A stretch of DNA of 64,000 nt from CAZDML01 sp964506645. Lineage in GTDB: Bacteria > Elusimicrobiota > Elusimicrobia > 2-01-FULL-59-12. The translations under genes and the position numbers were made by a program. Positions 42,082-50,469 of this stretch are shown in pieces. Within the stretch, counting starts at the first letter, position 1. The number at the start of each line of letters is the position of its first letter. Location of the stretch: positions 16,017 to 80,016 of the forward strand of contig CAZDML010000001.1 in the NCBI GenBank assembly GCA_964506645.1. The letters run 5' to 3'. Below the pieces are notes generated by a model, which had not been told where the DNA came from, made no database searches, and saw only the letters and a program-made list of their open reading frames with translations.

Positions 42082-42603
42082 ATGATTAAGCTGGTGGTCG
42101 GTTTAGGCAATCCTGGAAAAAATTACACGCACACGCGCCATAACGTCGGGTTTCTCGTGCTGAACCGGCTGGAACAAGGGGAGGCGCCTGACGTCGTGCT
42201 GTTTCGACCGGATAGTTTTATGAACCAATCGGGCGGGCCTGTCAGCCAGATCGCCCGCAAGAAAGGCATCCAGCCGTCTGAAATCCTTGTCGTATGTGAT
42301 GATTTTTCGATTCCCCTGGGAACCCTGCGCCTACGCTTTAAAGGGTCATCCGGCGGGCATAATGGGCTGGACTCCATTTTGAATGCCTTTGGAACGCAGG
42401 ACATTCCGCGCTTACGCGTGGGCATTGGACCGGTTCCCGAGGGCCAGGATCCCGCTAATTTCGTTTTGGCTTCCTTTGCCTCCCGAGAAAAACCTATACT
42501 CGATGACGCTGTGGCGCTTGCGGCTGATGCGGTACGCACCACGGTCACGCAAGGATTTGAAACAGCCATGAATAAGTTCAACAAGAAAGGGGAAAGCGCG
42601 TGA
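42082..42603 (+). CDS. pth: Peptidyl-tRNA hydrolase (short form)
   Basis: A 173-residue enzyme that frees tRNA from dropped-off peptidyl-tRNA. Catalytic residues are kept: Asn10 (GLGNPG), His20 (TRHNVGF), the Asn of FMNQSG and the Asp of CDDFSIPLG. It is about 15-20 residues shorter than usual because the loop between HNVGF and the FRPDSFMNQSG strand is cut down, so part of one strand/helix is missing. The next gene overlaps its stop by four bases. Confidence 0.9.
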   Translation: MIKLVVGLGNPGKNYTHTRHNVGFLVLNRLEQGEAPDVVLFRPDSFMNQSGGPVSQIARKKGIQPSEILVVCDDFSIPLGTLRLRFKGSSGGHNGLDSILNAFGTQDIPRLRVGIGPVPEGQDPANFVLASFASREKPILDDAVALAADAVRTTVTQGFETAMNKFNKKGESA

Positions 42604-43097
42604 AAGTTCGCGATGTCATGAGAACGCAGGTTGTTTCTATCGCTCAAAACAATACGTTGAGCGATGTCGTCCGGACGTTTGTCGATAATCATGTGCAGAT
42701 GGCGCCGGTCGTGGACGCCGCCATGCGCGTGGTCGGGCTGATTACTGTGCAGGATTTGGCCGATATTTTTCTGCCGCGCTATTTCGATTTGCTGCGCGAT
42801 TTTGCCGCCCTGCAGGACAAGGGACAGCTGGCCTCTCTTTTTGATACAGCGTTTATGAACTTCGACCGTTCTCAGGACAATCTCATTCTGGCTGCGGACA
42901 TCATGAAAACCCACATCGATTGGGTGCACGATGAAGATTCCCTACTGCAAGCCGCTTCCCGGCTGCAGACGCAGCGCCAGTCGCGGCTGCCTGTGATCGA
43001 TCGGGATAAAAAATTGGTGGGATTGCTCTCGGATTATGAAGTGATTCTCTCTCTCTTAAGTGGTAAACCGGCCGGCCGCGTGGCCGCACGGTCTTAG
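42600..43097 (+). CDS. Tandem CBS-domain protein
   Basis: A 165-residue protein starting at GTG 42600, overlapping the pth stop (GTGA). It is made of two CBS motifs: residues 1-60 (KVRDVMRTQVVSIAQNNTL, then VVGLITVQDL) and residues 98-155 (AADIMKTHIDWVHDEDSLL, then KLVGLLSDYEV). CBS pairs bind adenosine nucleotides and regulate attached or partner proteins. There is no catalytic domain here, so it probably acts as a nucleotide-sensing regulator of an unknown partner. Confidence 0.85.
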   Translation: MKVRDVMRTQVVSIAQNNTLSDVVRTFVDNHVQMAPVVDAAMRVVGLITVQDLADIFLPRYFDLLRDFAALQDKGQLASLFDTAFMNFDRSQDNLILAADIMKTHIDWVHDEDSLLQAASRLQTQRQSRLPVIDRDKKLVGLLSDYEVILSLLSGKPAGRVAARS

Positions 43098-43109
43098 GCG
43101 CCCTTCCCG

Positions 43110-43394
43110 TTAGTCTCGAATCGAAAACCCCTCACAAGCCTTGTCCGGAACGTCCCAATCACTGCGAAGATCGTCCACACGCGAGAGCGGCGGGCCTTTT
43201 TTAAGCTCCTCCAGCCACGAGAGCAGGGTTTCTTTTCCTCCCGATGCCCAGGTTTCTACCGTTCCATCCTGCCGATTGCGGACCCATCCGGAGAGTCCCA
43301 GCGTCTGAGCGCGCGCGAGCACAAAATAGCGGAAACCGACCCCTTGAACCCGGCCCGAAACGATTACATGCACAGCGGTTCTCTTTTTAGACAT
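43110..43394 (-). CDS. acyP: Acylphosphatase
   Basis: A 94-residue cytosolic hydrolase of acyl phosphates. Signature GRVQGVGFRYF (residues 14-24) carries the catalytic Arg, and GWVRNRQDGTVE (36-47) the catalytic Asn. The length is normal. It is transcribed away from the phoB gene and is convergent with the CBS gene (12 bp between stops). Confidence 0.92.
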   Translation of the reverse strand: MSKKRTAVHVIVSGRVQGVGFRYFVLARAQTLGLSGWVRNRQDGTVETWASGGKETLLSWLEELKKGPPLSRVDDLRSDWDVPDKACEGFSIRD

Positions 43395-43438
43395 ATCGAT
43401 ATTTTAACCGTTTCTTATCAGAGAGAGAGGTTTATACA

Positions 43439-44131
43439 ATGAGCCCAATGGCAAAATTGCGTGTCTTAGTCGTGGATGATGAGAAAGACATTGTCCGTCT
43501 GGTTCGCTATAACCTTGAAAAGGAAGGTTATGAGGTGCTCTCGGCTACAGATGGCGAAGCGGGGCTGGCGAGCGCCCGTCGTGAAAAACCAGACTTGATC
43601 ATTCTCGATCTCATGCTTCCGAAAATGGATGGATTCCATGTTTGCCGTACTCTGCGTGAGGAATCGTCAGTGCCAATTCTCATGCTCACGGCCCGCAAGG
43701 AAGAAGTGGATCGGGTGTTGGGTCTCGAGCTGGGCGCCGACGATTATCTCATTAAACCGTTTAGTGTCCGTGAACTGGCAGCACGCGTGAAGACGATTCT
43801 TCGGCGGGCGCATGCGGCACCAGATACGTCCGGAGAACGACGCTACGGAGATCTCCAGATCGACCTTGACCGGTACACGGTAACTTTAAAAGAAAAACCG
43901 ATCACACTGGGATCCAAAGAATTTGAATTCTTGAAAGCCCTTTTGCAGGCCAAGGGCAAGGCGCTGACGCGTGATCAGCTCTTGGAGCGGGTCTGGGGTC
44001 TGGACCAATCCATGAACATTGACACGCGCACCATCGATCAGCATATTGCTCGTTTGCGGGAAAAACTGGGAACGGAAGCCAAGCGTATTGTCACTGTGAA
44101 AAATGTGGGATACCGGTTTGACACAAAGTAA
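43439..44131 (+). CDS. phoB: PhoB-type response regulator
   Basis: A 230-residue OmpR/PhoB-family regulator; ATG 43439 (or 43448) has GAGAGG upstream. The receiver has DDE, the phospho-acceptor Asp in LIILDLMLPKMDG, and LIKPFSV. The winged helix (LGSKEFEFLKALLQAKGKAL...) ends with VGYRFDTK. It is assigned PhoB because the adjacent kinase is PhoR-like, and because Pho-box repeats and the pst-phoU genes follow directly. Divergent acyP shares its upstream region, which holds no obvious Pho box. Confidence 0.88.
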   Translation: MSPMAKLRVLVVDDEKDIVRLVRYNLEKEGYEVLSATDGEAGLASARREKPDLIILDLMLPKMDGFHVCRTLREESSVPILMLTARKEEVDRVLGLELGADDYLIKPFSVRELAARVKTILRRAHAAPDTSGERRYGDLQIDLDRYTVTLKEKPITLGSKEFEFLKALLQAKGKALTRDQLLERVWGLDQSMNIDTRTIDQHIARLREKLGTEAKRIVTVKNVGYRFDTK

Positions 44132-44137
44132 TCGACT

Positions 44138-45319
44138 ATGACTGTTTGGCTCTTCAGTGCAGGGGCCGGCCTCATTGCCCTTTTTTTAATCTACCGCGAA
44201 TTTCGAAAATATCTTTCCCGCACGGCACAAATGAAACATGCGTTGTCAGATATTTCCATGCGCATGGAACTTCAAATCCAGGAACTTTCGCGGGAACGCG
44301 CGCAATTATCGGCGATTCTGACGGCTTTGGTAGAAAGTGTTGTTGCCCTCGATCATGAAGGAAAAATTCTCTTTGTCAATCCTGCCGCGGAAAAGCTATT
44401 CGGAGTCGTTGGGCCCAAAACGAAGGGCCGCCCGTTCCTCGAAGTGCTTCGCCAGTCACCACTCGGACAGCTCTTACAGAAAACATTAACGGAACAAACA
44501 GCGAATGCTCAGGAAATTACACTTTTTTCACCGGAGGAGCGAACACTGGTGGTCCAGGCGCTACCGGTGTCGTATGGAGAAGGACAAACCGGCGTCTTAG
44601 CTGCACTGCATGACATTACTGAGCTGCGGCGTCTAGAGAAGATACGTCAAGAATTTGTTGCCAATGTATCGCATGAATTGCGCACACCGCTCACATCCAT
44701 TCAAGGTTTTGTGGAAACCTTGCTCGGGGGTGCGTTGGAAGATCCGAAGCATAATCGTGAGTTTCTCGAGACCATCAGTGAACATACGGCACGTCTGACA
44801 CATCTCATTGAGGATATCTTGGACTTGTCTGCTATCGAAGCCAAGCGGGTGGAGTATCATCTGGAGCCCGTCAGCACAAAAGAGGTCGTGGATCGCCTGA
44901 TGAAGGGCCTGGCACCCACGGCGAAGAGCAGAGGGGTATTTCTAGTCAATGAGATTAAGGAGAATACGCCCAAGGTACGTGCCGATAAGGAAAAGCTGGC
45001 TCAAATCTTTATGAATTTATTGGATAACGGAATTAAATTTAATAAACCTCAGGGTCGGGTTGAAGTCTCGGCTGAAGCCCTTGGTGCGATGCTCCAAATC
45101 ACGGTCAGAGATACGGGTCTTGGGGTTCCGGAGGCCGATTTACCGCGCGTGTTCGAGCGGTTTTATCGCGTTGATAAGGCGCGTTCGCGCGAAATGGGTG
45201 GTACGGGCCTTGGCCTGTCCATCGTGAAGCATTTGGTAGAAGCTCACCAAGGTACCGTTCGTGTTGAAAGCCAGGTCGATACCGGATCGGCCTTCATCCT
45301 CACTCTTCCTCTCGCTTAA
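44138..45319 (+). CDS. phoR: PhoR-type sensor histidine kinase
   Basis: A 393-residue kinase six bases after phoB. It has one N-terminal membrane helix (residues 4-21), a short coiled-coil linker, a PAS domain (about 55-155) and the kinase core: VANVSHELRTPLTSIQGFVE with the phospho-His, NLLDNGIKFN, DTGLGVPEADLPRVF and GGTGLGLSIVKHLVEA. There is no large periplasmic domain, as in PhoR, which reads phosphate status through the Pst transporter and PhoU. The whole signalling set lies in this window. Confidence 0.88.
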   Translation: MTVWLFSAGAGLIALFLIYREFRKYLSRTAQMKHALSDISMRMELQIQELSRERAQLSAILTALVESVVALDHEGKILFVNPAAEKLFGVVGPKTKGRPFLEVLRQSPLGQLLQKTLTEQTANAQEITLFSPEERTLVVQALPVSYGEGQTGVLAALHDITELRRLEKIRQEFVANVSHELRTPLTSIQGFVETLLGGALEDPKHNREFLETISEHTARLTHLIEDILDLSAIEAKRVEYHLEPVSTKEVVDRLMKGLAPTAKSRGVFLVNEIKENTPKVRADKEKLAQIFMNLLDNGIKFNKPQGRVEVSAEALGAMLQITVRDTGLGVPEADLPRVFERFYRVDKARSREMGGTGLGLSIVKHLVEAHQGTVRVESQVDTGSAFILTLPLA

Positions 45320-45340
45320 GCGGTTTCTCTCTCTTCCACA

Positions 45341-45381
45341 CTGTCATTTCATTGTCATACAGGATTTACCCAGCCGATATG
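45341..45381 (+). promoter_or_regulatory. Pho box and promoter before the 56-residue gene
   Basis: CTGTCAT-TTCA-TTGTCAT (45341-45358) matches the PhoB box, with half-sites 11 bp apart. TTGTCA (45352-45357) also serves as -35, followed after 18 bp by GATATG (45376-45381). It precedes the small gene at 45448 and the porin. Confidence 0.65.
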
Positions 45382-45447
45382 GGCATTCTGCGCCCACTCC
45401 TCTACAATTCAGTCAATTAAAACGACAACACAGAGGAGGTCACTGGT

Positions 45448-45618
45448 ATGGTGATCAAAATGAAAGAAGAGTATGTGGCCGCAGGATTAAGGCAGCAAAT
45501 CGAAAGCATGAAGCATCTGATGCAGGAACTTGAGAAAGAAACACTCACGCCGGATGCCTTAGGATGGCGAATTCGTGCTATTGAGCTGCAGCTGCGAAAC
45601 TTACGGGAAGCCGCTTAA
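45448..45618 (+). CDS. Small 56-residue helical protein in the Pho regulon
   Basis: ATG 45448 has a strong ribosome site (AGGAGG, 45434-45439, eight-base spacing) and opens a 57-codon frame ending with TAA 45616-45618. The product has no signal peptide and is predicted to be helical, rich in Glu, Lys and Gln, with a heptad-like pattern (GLRQQIESMKHLMQELEKE, then AIELQLRNLREAA). It falls below usual gene-finding limits. The Pho box upstream points to phosphate-starvation induction. The function is unknown; a coiled-coil regulator or PhoU/PhoR-binding partner is possible. Confidence 0.7.
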   Translation: MVIKMKEEYVAAGLRQQIESMKHLMQELEKETLTPDALGWRIRAIELQLRNLREAA

Positions 45619-45754
45619 CCCGGCAACCCCACTCACTTTTAAAATGCAAAAAACAAAGGGGAAACAGATGGAAGACTGGTTTTGCGGGCGGTGCCCTTTC
45701 CCCCTTTTCGTGGGTGCTGTCCCGCATTCTTATAAACAAAAGGAGGAAGTGGAT

Positions 45755-46972
45755 ATGAAGTGGATGATGCAAGGGATGAAAAGAATGAAAACGATGTTGG
45801 TTCTGGCCGTGTTGACCGTGTCGTTCCTGTCTGTGGCTCGCGCCGCAGAAACCGATGTACAGACGTCCAAGACGACCGATAAGTTGGTGTTCAATGGGGA
45901 TATGCGCGTGCGTCACGAGTCTTTTTTCAACAAGACCCGTGGCTCCGTCGATCGTCATCGTGAACGCTATCGTCTTCGTTTTGGTGCGACCGCCAATATC
46001 CAGGATTTCCTGGTCGGATTGAAGCTGGCCACCGGTACGGGCGAGCAAGTTTCAACCAACCAGACGTTCGGAAATGCGTTTGGCGAAAAAGGTATTTATG
46101 TGGATCAGGCGTATATTCAGTGGAAAGCGCACGAGTATGCCAAATTGACCGGCGGCCGTATGCCGAATCCATTCTGGAGGACCTATGCCTCGGACATCGT
46201 CTGGGACAATGACATTAATCCAGAAGGGTATGCGCAGCAAGTCGAAGTGCCGGTAGGGGACACACTCTCCTTCTTTGGTAACTTCGCTCAGTTGCCCATT
46301 AATGAAATCAGCGGTTCCTCCAAAGATCCCTGGGTTTTCGGGAATCAAATCGGAGGCAGTGTTCGTTTGGGTGAAGATGCCAAAATCAAAATGGGCATCA
46401 GCTATTACGGCTTTATTAATGAACGCGCGAACGTCCTGCATTCTACGGCAGCGGCGGATTCCACGGTCATCCAGGAAGCCAATACCCGTGTGGCGGGCAG
46501 CGCCCAACTAGCGTCAGCCTTTAAGATCTTGCACTACACTATGGAAGCGACTTTCCATGCGCTGAGTGTGCCAGTGTCCCTGCAGGGTGACTACGTGAAG
46601 AACGCGGCGAAATCGAGCGGCTTGGAAGCGGTGCGCAATCAGCGCAGCGGGTACCAGGTCGGTGCCGTTCTCGGCAAAGCAAAAGCCGCGGGAACCTGGG
46701 AATTTGCCTACTTCAAAAAGTATTTGGAAGCCAATGCAACCATTTCCGATTGGGCCGATTCTGACTTTGGAAACGGCGGAACCAACCGGGAAGGACACAT
46801 CCTGTGGCTTGCTTATGCACCGCGGGATTACGTGACGATCTCTGCGAAGTACTTCCTGACCAAAAAGCTGAACGAATTCATTAGCAGCTCCGCGCCGTAC
46901 TCGGCAAGCGCGACGACCCCGGCTTACAGCGACATCAATCGCTTCCAGCTGGATCTTGTCGTGAAGTTCTAA
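45755..46972 (+). CDS. Outer-membrane porin, probably phosphate-related
   Basis: A 405-residue barrel protein. ATG 45755 was chosen for its strong ribosome site (AAAGGAGG) and the following signal peptide (ending ARA at about residue 31). An in-frame ATG at 45668 with AAGGGG would add 29 non-secretory residues, and an open frame runs further up. The mature protein has alternating strands (FNGDMRVRHESFFN, RYRLRFGATANI) and ends in LDLVVKF with terminal Phe. It sits between the Pho-box gene and the pstS promoter, so it is taken as a phosphate-starvation porin like PhoE or OprP in role, not in sequence. Confidence 0.75.
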   Translation: MKWMMQGMKRMKTMLVLAVLTVSFLSVARAAETDVQTSKTTDKLVFNGDMRVRHESFFNKTRGSVDRHRERYRLRFGATANIQDFLVGLKLATGTGEQVSTNQTFGNAFGEKGIYVDQAYIQWKAHEYAKLTGGRMPNPFWRTYASDIVWDNDINPEGYAQQVEVPVGDTLSFFGNFAQLPINEISGSSKDPWVFGNQIGGSVRLGEDAKIKMGISYYGFINERANVLHSTAAADSTVIQEANTRVAGSAQLASAFKILHYTMEATFHALSVPVSLQGDYVKNAAKSSGLEAVRNQRSGYQVGAVLGKAKAAGTWEFAYFKKYLEANATISDWADSDFGNGGTNREGHILWLAYAPRDYVTISAKYFLTKKLNEFISSSAPYSASATTPAYSDINRFQLDLVVKF

Positions 46973-46975
46973 TAC

Positions 46976-47031
46976 ATGTCACACAGATGTCATATGGATG
47001 TCACACGAAAAGTAATCACAGGCAGTATAAT
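46976..47031 (+). promoter_or_regulatory. Triple Pho-box half-sites and -10 of the pst operon
   Basis: ATGTCAC (46976-46982), ATGTCAT (46987-46993) and ATGTCAC (46998-47004) are PhoB half-sites on an exact 11-bp step. A weaker fourth, AAGTAAT, lies at 47010-47016. A perfect -10 TATAAT is at 47026-47031. This is the main promoter of pstSCAB1B2-phoU. Confidence 0.8.
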
Positions 47032-47053
47032 TCAATCAATACGAGGAGGATAT

Positions 47054-47893
47054 ATGAAAAAATTTTTAGCGGGTTTCTTTTTCATCGCGTTAATGGTTTT
47101 AGGGTCTTCGGTGTGGGCTGCGAATAAAGTCCTGACCATTAAGGGATCTGACACCATGGTGATTTTGGGCCAACGGTGGGCAGAAGAATACATGAAAACG
47201 CACCCCGGCACAGTGATTCAGGTCACCGGTGGAGGATCGGGCACAGGGATTGCGGCCCTCATTAATGGCGCGACAGATATCGCTGCCGCATCACGTCCGA
47301 TGCAGCCTAAAGAAAAGGCGGCCGTACAAACAAAACAAGGGAAGTCCGTAGAAGAAATTCCTGTCGCGTTGGATGGATTGGCCATTTACGTCGATCAAGC
47401 CAATCCGTTAAATACGATCAGCCTGGATCAGGTGAAAAAGATTTATCTCGGTCAGGTGACTCGCTGGGAAGATCTGGGCGTCCCGCTGGGGCCGATTATT
47501 GCCTATGGGCGCGAAAACAATTCTGGTACGTACGCCTACTTCAAAGAACACGTATTGGGCAATGAAGATTTTGCTCCTCAAGTATTAAGCCTTCCCGGGA
47601 CCGCAGCTGTCATTAATGCTGTGAGTAAGGATCGTAAAGCCATTGGATACGGTGGCATTGCGTATGTTAAAGGCGCTAAAACGCTCAAAGTGAAAAAGGA
47701 CGAGAAAGGTCTTGGGTATGAACCTTCATTGGCCCATGTCGAAAGTGGAAAATATCCCATTTCTCGGTCTCTGTATTTTTATACGGCAGGGAAACCCCAG
47801 GGGGATGTGAAAGCATTTCTGGAGTGGACCTTAGGCAAAGAAGGCCAAAAAATCTGTCAGCAGGTAGGCTATTACCCGCTGCGAAAAAAATAA
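47054..47893 (+). CDS. pstS: Periplasmic phosphate-binding protein
   Basis: A 279-residue exported protein with GGAGGA before ATG 47054; longer starts run into the promoter repeats and were rejected. Signal peptide to about residue 22. Phosphate-binding elements include IKGSDTMVILGQRW, the GGGSGTGIAALING loop and NSGTYAYFKEHVLG. It captures phosphate for the PstCA channel. It is the first gene of the Pho-controlled operon. Confidence 0.92.
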   Translation: MKKFLAGFFFIALMVLGSSVWAANKVLTIKGSDTMVILGQRWAEEYMKTHPGTVIQVTGGGSGTGIAALINGATDIAAASRPMQPKEKAAVQTKQGKSVEEIPVALDGLAIYVDQANPLNTISLDQVKKIYLGQVTRWEDLGVPLGPIIAYGRENNSGTYAYFKEHVLGNEDFAPQVLSLPGTAAVINAVSKDRKAIGYGGIAYVKGAKTLKVKKDEKGLGYEPSLAHVESGKYPISRSLYFYTAGKPQGDVKAFLEWTLGKEGQKICQQVGYYPLRKK

Positions 47894-47897
47894 CGTT

Positions 47898-48827
47898 TTG
47901 AAAAAACGCTTTCAAACATCGACGGTCGAATCGTTCGTAGAAGCGCTCATTTATGTGAGCGCTTTTACGGCTATTATTAGCCTTTTTCTGATCTTTGTTT
48001 TTATAGGTAAGGAAGCATTGCCTATTTTTACATCAGCGGAAGTTCAGACAGAAGCCAACCTCTCCAATCTGTTTTTTCCACAGGAGGGAAAGTTTTCCTG
48101 GCAGCCCATATCGTCTATTCCAAAGTATTCCCTGTTTCCTTTGCTCGTGGGGACTCTGAAGGTGACGTTTGTTGCGCTTCTCTTTGCCATTCCTTTGGCA
48201 TTAGGCGCTGCTTTGTTTACGTCCGAATTCGCGCCCAATTGGTTAAAGGAAGTGGTGAAGCCCGTCATTGAGCTTCTGGCTGGAATCCCTTCTGTGGTCC
48301 TTGGGTTTTTCGCGCTTATGGTGATGGCCAGCTATGTTCAGGAATTATTTGGCGTAGTTTACCGTTTAAACGCCATTAACGCAGGTATTGCATTGGGCCT
48401 GGCAGTCATACCCATCGTGTATACCGTGGCCGATGATGCGTTGAATGCTGTCCCTCGAAGCTATCGCGAAGCGTCCATCGCAATGGGCGCGTCCGGTTGG
48501 CAAACAGCCTGGCGAGTGGTTGTGCCCGCGGCACTTCCAGGAATATTGGCAGCCTGTATTCTGGGCTTTGGTCGTGCCATCGGCGAAACGATGATTATTC
48601 TCATGTCTTCTGGGAATGCGCCTATTTATGACTGGGCGTTGGATAAGCCGGTCCGTAGTCTCTCGGCCACTGTCGCAGCGGAGCTGGGGGAAGTGGTCGT
48701 TGGGAGTCCTCACTACCATGTCCTCTTTTTCATTGGGACAGCGCTTTTTATTCTTACCTTTGTTCTGAATATGTTGGGCCATTGGTTTGTGAACCGGCTG
48801 CAGCGAAAATCCATGGGGACGGTATGA
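47898..48827 (+). CDS. pstC: Phosphate ABC permease PstC
   Basis: A 309-residue inner-membrane permease beginning at TTG 47898, four bases past pstS. It has six helices and the EAA loop (YREASIAMGASGWQTAWRVV) that contacts the ATPase. A periplasmic loop of about 60 residues follows TM1. Its stop overlaps the start of pstA (ATGA). With PstA it forms the phosphate pathway. Confidence 0.92.
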   Translation: MKKRFQTSTVESFVEALIYVSAFTAIISLFLIFVFIGKEALPIFTSAEVQTEANLSNLFFPQEGKFSWQPISSIPKYSLFPLLVGTLKVTFVALLFAIPLALGAALFTSEFAPNWLKEVVKPVIELLAGIPSVVLGFFALMVMASYVQELFGVVYRLNAINAGIALGLAVIPIVYTVADDALNAVPRSYREASIAMGASGWQTAWRVVVPAALPGILAACILGFGRAIGETMIILMSSGNAPIYDWALDKPVRSLSATVAAELGEVVVGSPHYHVLFFIGTALFILTFVLNMLGHWFVNRLQRKSMGTV

Positions 48828-49714
48828 TCGGGGCCTTTTTCATCGGACTGACCGGACTCTGTTGTATGACCATCATTCTGATCGTCGGGGCCATCCTCGG
48901 CGACATTATTTACCACGGCTGGGGGGCGCTGAGTCTTCAGTTCCTGTTGGCGGCTCCTTCACAAGGCATGACGGAGGGAGGCATTTTCCCCGCAATTTTC
49001 GGCACCTTCTTTCTCGTTATTCTCATGACGGTTGTGGTTATCCCCTTGGGCGTCATGACCGCTATCTACCTGCATGAGTATGCACCTAAGAAATCGCGGA
49101 TGGTTCAGGCTGTTCGCTTGGCTATTCAAAATCTTGCCGGCGTCCCAGCGATCGTTTTTGGATTATTTGGATTGGGATTCTTTATTCATTTTGTCGGACG
49201 AGGCATTGATCAGTTTTTTTATGGGGGGCTTCTGGTCATGGGCCAACCGGCCATTCTCTGGGCCGCGTTGACGATGGCGCTCTTGACGTTACCCACCGTG
49301 GTTGTGGCGACGGAGGAGGCTTTGCGCGCGATTCCTCATTCGTATCGTGAAGTAGCCTATTCCTTAGGTGCGACACGGTTGCAGATGATCCGTACCATTG
49401 TGCTTCCGCAAGCGGTGGGAGGCATTCTTACAGGAGGGATTCTCGCGATTAGCCGCGGAGCGGGAGAAGTGGCACCCATTCTCTTTACGGGAGCGGCCTA
49501 TTACCTTCCCTATTTGCCAAAGAAACTCAACGATCAATTTATGGAAATGGGGTATCACATTTATGTGATGGCCACCCAATCTCCAGATGTCGAAGCAACC
49601 AAGCCTATCCTGTATGCCACAGTTTTTGTTCTCTTGGCGTTGACCTTTACCTTGAATTTTACGGCGGTTTGGATTCGCTCAAAGATTCGTCGAAAATTGA
49701 GAAAAGCACGATGA
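48824..49714 (+). CDS. pstA: Phosphate ABC permease PstA
   Basis: A 296-residue permease; ATG 48824 overlaps the pstC stop, while the earlier GTG lies inside pstC. Six helices are visible and the EAA loop reads YREVAYSLGATRLQMIRTIV. Its two partner ATPases follow with four-base and one-base overlaps, which gives the PstCA pair a choice of ATPase subunits, or a heterodimer. Confidence 0.92.
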   Translation: MIGAFFIGLTGLCCMTIILIVGAILGDIIYHGWGALSLQFLLAAPSQGMTEGGIFPAIFGTFFLVILMTVVVIPLGVMTAIYLHEYAPKKSRMVQAVRLAIQNLAGVPAIVFGLFGLGFFIHFVGRGIDQFFYGGLLVMGQPAILWAALTMALLTLPTVVVATEEALRAIPHSYREVAYSLGATRLQMIRTIVLPQAVGGILTGGILAISRGAGEVAPILFTGAAYYLPYLPKKLNDQFMEMGYHIYVMATQSPDVEATKPILYATVFVLLALTFTLNFTAVWIRSKIRRKLRKAR

Positions 49715-50469
49715 CCACAAAGTGTCTCGACATCCAAAATTTAGAGATTCGTGCCGGAGCTCAGCAGATTCTGGAGCCGATCACCTTGCAGATCCGTCCT
49801 GGAGAAATTCTTTCGGTGATTGGGCCCGCAGGCAGTGGTAAAACAACTTTTTTACGTGCGCTCAATCGTCTTTTGGATTTTGACAAGGAGCTCACCGTCA
49901 GCGGAACAGTATCGTTGGCGGGACAGCCTATTATGGGGCTGGATGTGGATGTGCCCGCCGTTCGCCGACGCGTGGGGATTGTTTTTTCAACCCCGACACC
50001 GCTTCCCATGTCTATCTACGAAAACCTCACGTTTGGCCCTCGACTGTCCGGTATTTCAGATACGGCCACTTTAAAGGCCCTCGCGGAAAAGTGTTTAAGG
50101 GCAGCAGACCTTTGGGTGGAAGTCAAAGACCGTCTTGAAATGGCCGCCACGAATCTATCCGGTGGGCAGCAACAACGTTTGTGTCTGGCGCGAACGTTGA
50201 TGATGGGTCCCGATGTCTTGCTTTTGGATGAACCGTGCTCCGGTCTCGATCCCATTTCTACCGCAAAGATAGAAGAAGCCTTATCTGAATTAAAAAAAGA
50301 GATGGCGATCGTTTTGGTGACCAATAATGTAAAGCAGGCGGCTCGGGTATCTGATAAGACCGCATTTTTGTATTTGGGACATCTCGTGGAATACGGACCT
50401 ACACAGCAATTATTTACGAATCCAAAAGAAAAACGGACGGAAGAATACATTACTGGGAGATTTGGATAA
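49711..50469 (+). CDS. pstB: PstB-type ATPase 1, with altered Q- and H-loops
   Basis: A 252-residue ABC ATPase; ATG 49711 overlaps the pstA stop (ATGA). Walker [10 protein letters not shown], Walker B LLLDEP with the catalytic Glu and an intact signature LSGGQQQR (Leu149-Arg156) are present. The Q-loop Gln is replaced by Ser93 (VFSTPTPLP, normally VFQRPNPFP) and the switch His by Asn205 (VTNNVKQA, normally VTHNMQQA). Its own ATP site should therefore be poorly active, while its signature can still serve a partner. The next PstB shows the opposite loss. It is one of the rare Pst systems with paired ATPases. Confidence 0.88.
   Translation: MTTKCLDIQNLEIRAGAQQILEPITLQIRPGEILSVIGPAGSGKTTFLRALNRLLDFDKELTVSGTVSLAGQPIMGLDVDVPAVRRRVGIVFSTPTPLPMSIYENLTFGPRLSGISDTATLKALAEKCLRAADLWVEVKDRLEMAATNLSGGQQQRLCLARTLMMGPDVLLLDEPCSGLDPISTAKIEEALSELKKEMAIVLVTNNVKQAARVSDKTAFLYLGHLVEYGPTQQLFTNPKEKRTEEYITGRFG

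Noticed and set aside
42123..42929. 268-codon open frame on the - strand
   Set aside because: Antisense to pth and the CBS gene, both clearly real; product has no known features.
45668..45754. Longer N-terminus for the porin
   Set aside because: It would place 29 residues ahead of a normal signal peptide; the ATG at 45755 has the better ribosome site.
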